Of a stretch of 7,808 nt of DNA, positions 1-4,614 are shown piece by piece. How positions within the stretch are numbered: position 1 is the first letter of the stretch; each line of letters begins with the position of its first letter. Source of the stretch: Candidatus Nanohalarchaeota archaeon (GTDB lineage Archaea > EX4484-52 > B79-G9); NCBI GenBank assembly GCA_017610525.1, contig JAFCBW010000050.1, positions 1 through 7,808 of the forward strand, written 5' to 3'. The translations under genes and the position numbers were made by a program. The notes under the pieces were generated by a model. It was given only the letters and a program-made list of their open reading frames with translations, ran no database searches and was not told where the DNA came from.

Positions 1-1
1 A

Positions 2-454
2 CACAAAAAAGCAAAACTAAAACCCTCATCACTACTCTTATTTTTCATCGGCGTGGCAGGCATCATCTACGCCGCAAAACACCTCATCATCTCATCAACC
101 ACCATCATGCACTCACTAGGCATAAGCGAAGCAATCATAGGATTCATCCTCATTGCAATAGGAACCTCCCTCCCCGAGCTCGCAACATCCATAGTCGCCG
201 CAAGAAAAGGAAAAACCGACCTCATGATAGGCGACATAATCGGCTCCAACACATTCAACTCACTCGTAGTCCTCGGCGCAAGCTCATTCATAGGAACCGT
301 CTCCGCCCCATCTTCATTCATAACCGCCGCCCTACCATCGATGCTCCTCCTGACACTATTCCTTGCATACGTAGTCTACGACAAAAAAATCACAAAACTC
401 GAAGGCGCAATACTCCTTGCACTCTACATAATAATTCTCGCAGTAACCCTGTAA
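2..454 (+). CDS. CaCA-family sodium/calcium (cation/Ca2+) exchanger, C-terminal half, 5' truncated by the window
   Basis: The reading frame is open from base 2, so the true start lies left of the window. The GTG at 53 falls inside the frame and is probably not the start. About 150 residues are visible. They are hydrophobic and would form about four or five membrane helices. They carry the second alpha-repeat of the Ca2+/cation antiporter family: the GTSLPE motif (coded from 161), then a DIIGSN-F-N block and the following helix. In this family the acidic residue of GTSxPE and the GSN motif line the ion site. Bacterial YrbG-like and archaeal NCX homologues have about 300-320 residues, so roughly half is missing here. 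Inferred role: Na+-driven (or H+-driven) Ca2+ export across the cell membrane; the ion specificity cannot be read from this part. It ends at TAA 452-454, 119 bases before the thioredoxin gene, which has its own promoter. Confidence 0.88.
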   Translation, partial: HKKAKLKPSSLLLFFIGVAGIIYAAKHLIISSTTIMHSLGISEAIIGFILIAIGTSLPELATSIVAARKGKTDLMIGDIIGSNTFNSLVVLGASSFIGTVSAPSSFITAALPSMLLLTLFLAYVVYDKKITKLEGAILLALYIIILAVTL

Positions 455-482
455 ATCCCCCTCATTCCCGCACAGTACTTCC

Positions 483-493
483 ATTTATCCATT
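483..493 (+). repeat. Shared 11-mer ATTTATCCATT, copy 1, upstream of the operon TATA box
   Basis: This is identical to the 11-mer at 2806-2816 in the promoter of the winged-helix regulator gene. Here it lies about 23 bases upstream of the TATA box. A tccatttat at 480-488 overlapping it is also matched by the inverted ataaatgga at 554-562. It is a candidate regulator site; function inferred. Confidence 0.35.
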
Positions 494-510
494 AGTTTCA
501 TAGGTACTAC

Positions 511-524
511 AAAACACATATATA
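511..524 (+). promoter_or_regulatory. BRE/TATA box of the thioredoxin-DUF302-permease operon
   Basis: An A-rich BRE-like stretch (aaaaca) is followed by catatata at 517-524. Archaeal transcription normally starts about 26 bases downstream, which predicts a start near 545 and a leader of about 28 bases holding the Shine-Dalgarno site. The predicted start falls within the palindrome at 542-551. Confidence 0.6.
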
Positions 525-541
525 GGTATCTCTACATTTAG

Positions 542-551
542 GCAGTACTGC
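542..551. promoter_or_regulatory. Palindrome GCAGTACTGC over the predicted transcription start: candidate operator
   Basis: This is a perfect 10-base palindrome. Its core CAGTACT recurs at 473-479, upstream of the TATA box, and a related GGTACTA lies at 503-509. A site across the start is where archaeal repressors often act. The binding protein is unknown; the operator role is inferred. Confidence 0.35.
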
Positions 552-559
552 TAATAAAT

Positions 560-565
560 GGAGGT
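560..565 (+). promoter_or_regulatory. Shine-Dalgarno site of the thioredoxin gene
   Basis: GGAGGT lies 8 bases before the ATG at 574 and fixes that start. Confidence 0.75.
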
Positions 566-573
566 AGAGCAAT

Positions 574-903
574 ATGAGTGTAATACACATAAACAAAAAT
601 AATTATGAGCGCGAGGTCAATGATTCCGACATCCCTGTAATCATAGACTTCTGGGCACAGTGGTGCGGTCCATGCCAGATGATGGGATCTGTTTTCGAAG
701 AACTAAGCAAAGACTACACAGGCAAACTGAAATTCGCAAAATTAAACACCGAAGAAGAACCCGCACTTGCAGGCCGGTTTGGAATCAGTGGTATCCCCTG
801 CCTGATAATCACAACACACGGCAAAGAGACAGGCAGAATTGTCGGGTTTGCCCCAAAAGAAATACTAAAGCAAAAAATACAAGACATCATAGGAGGCAGA
901 TGA
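574..903 (+). CDS. trxA: Thioredoxin
   Basis: A 109-residue protein of normal thioredoxin length with one complete thioredoxin fold and no signal peptide, so it is cytoplasmic. The active site is WCGPC at residues 30-34, preceded by the usual D-F-W-A strand end. The cis-proline is P75 in GIP. The family normally has Thr after the cis-Pro; here it is Cys (C76), which would sit beside the active-site disulfide in the folded protein. Known role of the family: dithiol-disulfide exchange, kept reduced by a thioredoxin reductase, which is not in this window. It is the first gene of an operon: its TGA lies within an ATGA overlap and a Shine-Dalgarno site for the DUF302 gene lies inside its last codons. 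This suggests a dedicated reductant for that module rather than a housekeeping thioredoxin, though this is inferred from position. Glutaredoxin-like proteins of archaea are an alternative, but the CGPC motif and the length favour thioredoxin. Confidence 0.93.
   Translation: MSVIHINKNNYEREVNDSDIPVIIDFWAQWCGPCQMMGSVFEELSKDYTGKLKFAKLNTEEEPALAGRFGISGIPCLIITTHGKETGRIVGFAPKEILKQKIQDIIGGR
891..896 (+). promoter_or_regulatory. Shine-Dalgarno site of the DUF302 gene, inside the thioredoxin reading frame
   Basis: AGGAGG lies 9 bases before the ATG at 906 but only 3 before the ATG at 900. The spacing favours 906 as the start, because the thioredoxin gene in the same operon uses 8. It also shows that the two genes are translated from one message. 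Confidence 0.65.
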
Positions 904-905
904 AA

Positions 906-1343
906 ATGACACCAAGAAAAATAATATCAAAAATGATGATGGGCGACATCATCTACAAAGTCGAAACCCAAAAAGACTTTGACACCGCACACCGCAGCCT
1001 GCTAAAATCAATAGAAAACAACGGCTTCCATGTAACACACATCCACAACATAAAAGAAGCATTCCACAAAGCAGAACTGAAATACGAAGATGGTTTCGAA
1101 TATCAGCTGGTACAATTCTGCAATGCAAAAAAAGCGCAAAAATCACTATCTATGAGCACAGACGTAGGCGTAATGATGCCAAAGACAATAATTATCTTCA
1201 CAAAAGACAAAAAGACCTACTTTCAGTTCATGAAGATGAAACCATTCATGGTAAGCCTTATGTTCCCGGACATAAATCTCGCGCCAATGTCCAAAAATGT
1301 GATGGCGACAATGACAAAAATCGTCAACGAAGCCGCAATCTGA
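906..1343 (+). CDS. DUF302 family protein, Met-rich
   Basis: A 145-residue cytoplasmic protein. The central part fits the DUF302 fold: a first strand (IIYKVET), a helix with AHRSLLKSIENNGF, a strand with HVTHIHNI, a variable helix, the VQFCNAKKAQK segment typical of the family (C-N after a hydrophobic strand, then a helix), and a P-K-T-I-I-I-F strand followed by a KKTYFQF strand. The biochemical function of DUF302 is not settled. The proteins are small, single-domain, and often found near redox or sulfur genes. There is one cysteine, in the FCN motif. Methionine is unusually frequent: about 14 of 145 residues, clustered at the N-terminus (MMM) and in the last third (FMKMKPFM and following). 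An in-frame ATG at 900 would add two residues, but its Shine-Dalgarno spacing is poor. The gene sits between thioredoxin and a permease with no promoter gap, so a role in the same process is likely; which substrate it handles is unknown. Confidence 0.82.
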   Translation: MTPRKIISKMMMGDIIYKVETQKDFDTAHRSLLKSIENNGFHVTHIHNIKEAFHKAELKYEDGFEYQLVQFCNAKKAQKSLSMSTDVGVMMPKTIIIFTKDKKTYFQFMKMKPFMVSLMFPDINLAPMSKNVMATMTKIVNEAAI

Positions 1344-1354
1344 GAGTGAAACCT

Positions 1355-2725
1355 ATGTGGAAAAAACTATCTTTCTTACAGAAGAACCTTATCTGGAGCA
1401 TCCCGTCAATAATGGTCCTTGGAATAATTTACGGCTATTTCTACAACCCCACCTCACTAAAAGCATTGATACTCCCCTTTACATTTCTGATGGTCTATCC
1501 TATGATGGTAACTCTTCAGATGAAGAAAGTCCTTTCAAAAGGCGACATGAAATTACAGGTAGTAACACAGGTAATAAACTTTGCGATAATCCCATTTGTC
1601 GCATACTTCATCGGGACAATATTTTTCAAAGAGAGCCCACTCATTGCACTTGGGCTGCTGATGGCAGCACTGCTGCCGACCAGCGGCATGACCATCTCAT
1701 GGACCGGGTTTGCTAAAGGAAATCTCAATGCCGCAATCAAGATGACCATAATAGGATTGATAGCCGGTTCCATTGCAGCCCCTGTTTATGCAAAATGGTT
1801 GATGGGTACAGTCATTGAAATCCCTTTAGTTGGCATTTTCAGACAAATTGCCCTCGTTGTCTTTCTCCCGATGCTCGCAGGCTATGCAACCCAGCGCATC
1901 CTCATACGCGTGCTTGGCGAAGCAAAATATCACAAAGACATAAAGAAGAAATTTCCAATGCTCTCGACACTTGGTGTCCTCGGAATTGTATTTGTAGCCA
2001 TGGCAATTAAATCAAAGACAATCATTGGCGAGCCATCAATGCTTCTGTATCTGTTTGTGCCTCTGGTAATATTGTACGGCATCAACTTTACTCTAAGCAC
2101 AATAGTCGGCAAACTATTTTTCAACCGCGGAGATGGTATCGCCCTCGTTTACGGGACCGTTATGCGAAACCTGTCAATTGCCCTGGCAATTTCAATGACT
2201 GTCTTCGGTGAAAAAGGATCAGACATTGCACTGATCATCGCAATGGCATACATAATCCAGGTGCAGGCCGCCGCATGGTATGTCCGGTTCACTGATACGA
2301 TTTTCGGGACAGCTCCCGCAGACATAGTACAGGACGTCATGGCAACCGGTGTATTCTCACTGGATGAAAATGCATCCCTGCATGACGCCATCAGGCTGCT
2401 TGATGAAGAGATGATTCACTCCGTCGCTGTCCTCTCCAAAGATGATAAGCCATCAGGCATCATCACTGCTGAAAACATCATCAACCTGATTGCAGGCAAT
2501 ACTCCCCTGGACAAAAAACTAGGCAACTTAAAACTGGCGCCCCCGCTAACATGCAGGCAAGACACCCCCTTAAAAGAAGTTATCGGGAACATGAAAAGAA
2601 AGCATGAATACCGGATACTTGTAACCGACAGCAACGGCGCACTCAAAGGCATAGTGACAGAATCCGATATTCTTGACACATTCAGCGCCCCTGCTAAAAA
2701 CACAAAAAGAACAAAAAACCAATAG
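1355..2725 (+). CDS. SBF/BASS-type (bile acid:Na+ symporter / ACR3-like) permease fused to a C-terminal CBS pair
   Basis: A 456-residue membrane protein. Residues 1 to about 322 are a multi-helix permease of the bile acid:sodium symporter/ACR3 superfamily. The family-typical block ALLPTSGMT-SWTGFAKGN lies at about residues 105-123 (a broken helix of the core domain), and a second core helix carries MRNLSIALA at about 270-278. Residues about 327-444 form two CBS motifs (a Bateman module): first from VFSLDENASLHDA to TAENIINLIA, second from LTCRQDTPLKEV to VTESDILDTF. CBS pairs usually bind adenine nucleotides and gate the attached protein. The superfamily carries arsenite, bile acids, pyruvate and other organic anions. 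The permease part has no cysteine at all, so the Cys-dependent ACR3 arsenite route is doubtful; substrate unknown. The start is ATG 1355, with a GAGAGTGA purine-rich site before it; GTG 1346 would add three residues. It lies 11 bases after the DUF302 stop, in the same operon. Confidence 0.87.
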   Translation: MWKKLSFLQKNLIWSIPSIMVLGIIYGYFYNPTSLKALILPFTFLMVYPMMVTLQMKKVLSKGDMKLQVVTQVINFAIIPFVAYFIGTIFFKESPLIALGLLMAALLPTSGMTISWTGFAKGNLNAAIKMTIIGLIAGSIAAPVYAKWLMGTVIEIPLVGIFRQIALVVFLPMLAGYATQRILIRVLGEAKYHKDIKKKFPMLSTLGVLGIVFVAMAIKSKTIIGEPSMLLYLFVPLVILYGINFTLSTIVGKLFFNRGDGIALVYGTVMRNLSIALAISMTVFGEKGSDIALIIAMAYIIQVQAAAWYVRFTDTIFGTAPADIVQDVMATGVFSLDENASLHDAIRLLDEEMIHSVAVLSKDDKPSGIITAENIINLIAGNTPLDKKLGNLKLAPPLTCRQDTPLKEVIGNMKRKHEYRILVTDSNGALKGIVTESDILDTFSAPAKNTKRTKNQ

Positions 2726-2795
2726 GTCCCGATATGTGCCCGCGAGATGTAATGTAAGCCGCCTCACTGGCACCCCCATCATTTTTGAGCCCGCG

Positions 2796-2804
2796 ATATA
2801 TTTT
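2796..2804 (+). promoter_or_regulatory. TATA box of the winged-helix regulator gene (leaderless)
   Basis: The sequence atatatttt is followed by T-rich DNA. Its centre is about 30 bases before the ATG at 2831, and there is no Shine-Dalgarno site, so transcription probably starts at or just before the start codon. Confidence 0.55.
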
Positions 2805-2805
2805 T

Positions 2806-2816
2806 ATTTATCCATT
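2806..2816 (+). repeat. Shared 11-mer ATTTATCCATT, copy 2, between TATA box and start codon
   Basis: Exact match, in the same orientation, to 483-493. Here it sits immediately downstream of the TATA box, a position suited to repression, whereas the first copy lies upstream of its TATA box. The natural candidate binder is the regulator whose gene it precedes. Partly explained by AT-rich composition, so not certain. Confidence 0.35.
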
Positions 2817-2830
2817 TACCACTTAATCCT

Positions 2831-3184
2831 ATGATTGACTTTGCATGTAAGCAGTTCAACATAAACGATATAATTAAATGCGGCTTGGGATTGACAAAAG
2901 CAGAATTTAAAGTCATGCTATTCTTCCTCCAGCCCCATGACAGCAGCAAATCTTTTACCACCCAGGACATCTCAACAGCACTCAACCTGAATCTTACAAC
3001 TGTGCAAAAGTCAGTAAAAAAACTCACAGGCATAAGCATACTCTCAAGAAGACAGAAGAACCTGGCAAGCGGAGGATACATATATACCTACCGTGCAAAC
3101 AGCAGGGATAATGTAAGAAATATAATGAAAGACAGAATTCACAACTGGTCCTTGAAAGTTGAGAAAAAGATAGATGAATGGTAA
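2831..3184 (+). CDS. Small winged-helix transcriptional regulator (COG3355/TrmB-like)
   Basis: A 117-residue protein. After a short N-terminus with two cysteines (C6, C17) comes a winged helix: LGLTKAEFKVMLFFL (helix 1), FTTQDISTALNL (helix 2), LTTVQKSVKKLTGI (recognition helix), then a wing with SRRQKNLASGGYIYTYRA. The C-terminal helix (DNVRNIMKDRIHNWSLKVEKKIDEW) probably makes the dimer. The layout, especially the basic N-L-xx-GGY-Y wing and the terminal helix ending in I-D-E-W, resembles the archaeal COG3355 group of predicted regulators; this is from memory of the family. Its ligand is unknown. The cysteine before the first helix could sense redox state or metal, but that is a guess. The gene follows the thioredoxin-DUF302-permease operon on the same strand and shares an 11-base promoter sequence with it, so control of that operon and of itself is the likely job. 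Confidence 0.78.
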   Translation: MIDFACKQFNINDIIKCGLGLTKAEFKVMLFFLQPHDSSKSFTTQDISTALNLNLTTVQKSVKKLTGISILSRRQKNLASGGYIYTYRANSRDNVRNIMKDRIHNWSLKVEKKIDEW

Positions 3185-3280
3185 TATTATACCCTCCGCA
3201 ATCTCCGCCCTCCTTCTCATAAAATTCGCATACAATCATCATCAATCAAAACATCCTGCATACAAAATACAAAAACCGCA

Positions 3281-3294
3281 CAAAAAACATATAA
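3281..3294 (+). promoter_or_regulatory. TATA box of the Lrp/AsnC-like gene
   Basis: An A-rich BRE-like stretch runs into catataa (3288-3294). This predicts a start near 3317 and a 25-base leader holding cGGGAG (3327-3331) before the ATG at 3342. A second TATA-like tatata at 3318-3323 is too close to the ATG unless transcription starts inside the gene. The rest of the 157-base gap 3185-3341 shows no gene or repeat. Confidence 0.45.
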
Positions 3295-3341
3295 GCACAA
3301 CCGCCCATAGCAATACCTATATACTCGGGAGACAAGATACA

Positions 3342-3884
3342 ATGCCCCAAACACTAAAAAAAAGAGAAAGACAAGTCCTGTTCGAACTCCTCAAAGACGG
3401 CAGGATGCCCGACAAGCACATAGCCCAAAAAATCAAGACCACCCAGCCCACAGTCACAAGAATAAGGCAAAAACTGGAGCGGGTCGGCTACATAAAAAAA
3501 TATTGTGCCCTCGCAGACTTCAAAAAAGTAGGCATCAGCATCGTCGTAGTGACAATGTTCAAATGGGCAGACTACTCAATAGAAAAAGAGCAGGACGAAG
3601 CCCGCAAAGAAATACTTCACATGCCCGAGCTCCTATCCTTATCCCGCGGCGAAGGCATGAGAGGCAAAACAAACCTCATAATCTCCGCACACAAGAACTT
3701 CAAATCCTACGAAGACTTCGTACGGGCACTCAGGAAAAAATGGGGGAACTATGTAAAAGACATAGAATCATTCATTTCTTCATCAGACGGCATCACAAAA
3801 GTCTTTGACCCCTCAGAATGCATCATAGACATACTCTCAAAAGATGATTCGCACACTCAACAAATAGGAGGAAAGACAAAATGA
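3342..3884 (+). CDS. Lrp/AsnC-like transcriptional regulator
   Basis: A 180-residue protein. Residues about 5-50 are an AsnC-type helix-turn-helix: RERQVLFELLKDGRMPDKHIAQ, then TTQPTVTRIRQKLERVGYIKKY, the classic form in which the second helix contacts DNA. Residues about 64-147 look like a diverged RAM/ACT sensor: strand GISIVVVTMFKW, strand ELLSLSRGEG, strand KTNLIISAHKN, helix SYEDFVRALRKKWGNY, strand KDIESFISS, in beta-alpha-beta order. It is about 30 residues longer than a typical Lrp, with an extra helix (EKEQDEARKEI) and a polar tail. Family role: an amino-acid- or metabolite-responsive regulator working as dimers or octamers; the ligand cannot be told here. The frame is open further upstream to 3174, but that part is not protein-like, and ATG 3342 follows a GGGAG and a promoter. 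The stop overlaps the start of the next gene (ATGA), so the two are translationally coupled. Confidence 0.83.
   Translation: MPQTLKKRERQVLFELLKDGRMPDKHIAQKIKTTQPTVTRIRQKLERVGYIKKYCALADFKKVGISIVVVTMFKWADYSIEKEQDEARKEILHMPELLSLSRGEGMRGKTNLIISAHKNFKSYEDFVRALRKKWGNYVKDIESFISSSDGITKVFDPSECIIDILSKDDSHTQQIGGKTK
3866..3871 (+). promoter_or_regulatory. Shine-Dalgarno site of the 45-residue zinc-ribbon gene
   Basis: AGGAGG lies 9 bases before ATG 3881, inside the end of the Lrp-like gene. This strong site is the main reason to accept the short gene. Confidence 0.7.
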
Positions 3885-4018
3885 TAATAATCTGCCCGAA
3901 CTGCCGCACCCCCTGCGAGCTAAAACGAGGCGAAAGACAAGCAGCATGCCCCAAATGCGGTCACATCTGCAAACTGACAGACTCCCCCCTCACAGACTCA
4001 AGAGACTTCATAAGCTAG
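3881..4018 (+). CDS. Small zinc-ribbon protein, 45 residues
   Basis: A short gene with a strong AGGAGG site at ideal spacing and an ATGA overlap with the preceding Lrp-like gene. The protein has two matching metal knuckles: CPNCRTPC (C5, C8, C12) and CPKCGHIC (C23, C26, C30), 15 residues apart. C5/C8 with C23/C26 would hold one zinc as in ordinary zinc ribbons. The additional C12 and C30 occupy the same place in both halves, so the knuckle CxxCxxxC is repeated. The last 15 residues are polar and probably unstructured. No membrane segment is present. Such proteins in archaea may bind DNA, RNA or a partner protein; the coupling suggests that it works with the Lrp-like regulator, but this is inferred. 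Its last 11 bases overlap, tail to tail, the end of taw3 on the other strand. Confidence 0.75.
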   Translation: MIIICPNCRTPCELKRGERQAACPKCGHICKLTDSPLTDSRDFIS

Positions 4019-4574
4019 AAATCTTATCTGAAAAATCCAAAATCTTCCCCTCATTATTCCTGAACTTCTCATTACCGATCTCACACAAGAACTCAACATA
4101 CCCATCATCAACCATAACTGTCCCATCCTTGCCGATAGGCGCATAAAGCGCATCCACCCCCATAATCTCCACAATGATACGTGGCTTTATCTGGTACATC
4201 CCAGACCTCTTCAGCCCTGTCTTCTGGCACACCTTAAGAAGCCTGCTCGCAGAATCCAGGTCCCTGCACCCCACATGAAGAATCACCGGATCCACCCTAA
4301 AAAAAAGAACATTCTTTCTATGGCCTTCAATCGCACAATTCACATCCGAAAAACTCACCTTCCTGTGCCACTTCCCAAGAAACCTGTACTCTCTCTTCTT
4401 ATTATCGGCAGTAGATTCCGCAACAACAACCCTGCCATAGCACGACGATGTAGTATAATAATCAGAAAGCGCATTAATCTTATCAAGCAAAAAGACAATC
4501 TTCTCATCCACCATCTTTCCACATACTGCATCACAAAGACGCCCAAGAGCGACACCCTTATAATCATCAAACAT
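4008..4574 (-). CDS. taw3: tRNA wybutosine-synthesizing protein 3 homologue (Taw3/TYW3), SAM-dependent methyltransferase
   Basis: A 188-residue protein, close to the usual length of archaeal Taw3. It shows the family signature YYTTSSCYGRVVV at about residues 39-51 (usually SSCSGR; here Tyr replaces the last Ser), then a W-H segment, an FFRVDPVILHV stretch, a helix with SASRLLKVCQKTGLKRSG, and a C-terminal segment with L-Y-API-G, a D-DGYVEFLCEIGNEKFRNN motif. The TYW3 family adds a methyl group from S-adenosylmethionine to the tricyclic wyosine base at position 37 of tRNA-Phe, next to the anticodon, which supports reading-frame maintenance. The partners Taw1 (radical SAM) and Taw2 are not in this window. 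The start ATG at 4574 has no Shine-Dalgarno site but has an AT-rich box 18-30 bases upstream, so it is probably leaderless. It lies 40 bases after the coiled-coil gene; read-through from there is possible too. Confidence 0.9.
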   Translation of the reverse strand: MFDDYKGVALGRLCDAVCGKMVDEKIVFLLDKINALSDYYTTSSCYGRVVVAESTADNKKREYRFLGKWHRKVSFSDVNCAIEGHRKNVLFFRVDPVILHVGCRDLDSASRLLKVCQKTGLKRSGMYQIKPRIIVEIMGVDALYAPIGKDGTVMVDDGYVEFLCEIGNEKFRNNEGKILDFSDKISSL

Positions 4575-4591
4575 AAACCAATATACTGCAT

Positions 4592-4603
4592 AATTTATTT
4601 TAA
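4592..4603 (-). promoter_or_regulatory. Possible TATA box of taw3
   Basis: On the minus strand this reads TTAAAATAAATT, with its centre about 24 bases before the ATG at 4574. It would give a leaderless message. The stretch is short and AT-rich by nature, so the call is weak. Confidence 0.4.
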
Positions 4604-4614
4604 GAAATAATCCC

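Larger units (their letters stand above)
2726..2830. other. Intergenic gap between permease and regulator genes
   Basis: This is a 105-base non-coding stretch. It holds an 8-base direct repeat, GCCCGCGA, at 2738-2745 and 2789-2796, a short T run (2782-2786), and the regulator promoter at its right end. No clear terminator hairpin for the upstream operon was seen, so read-through into the regulator gene is possible. Confidence 0.5.

Noticed and set aside
660..899. Upstream extension of the DUF302 frame through the thioredoxin gene
   Set aside because: It is the out-of-frame shadow of thioredoxin: basic, low-complexity, and without a ribosome site. ATG 906 has a strong one.
3024..3245. Minus-strand frames over the regulator gene
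   Set aside because: Antisense shadow of a convincing + gene, with no recognisable motif, despite a purine-rich stretch upstream.
3235..3246. Minus-strand TGATGA as a C box of a C/D guide RNA
   Set aside because: No CTGA D box at a fitting distance on that strand and no terminal stem.
3174..3341. N-terminal extension of the Lrp-like gene
   Set aside because: The residues are not protein-like, the stretch holds a TATA box, and homologous HTH domains begin just after ATG 3342.
3380..3389. GTTCGAACTC resembling a tRNA T-loop
   Set aside because: It lies in the Lrp-like coding frame, and no acceptor stem, D-arm or anticodon arm can be placed around it.
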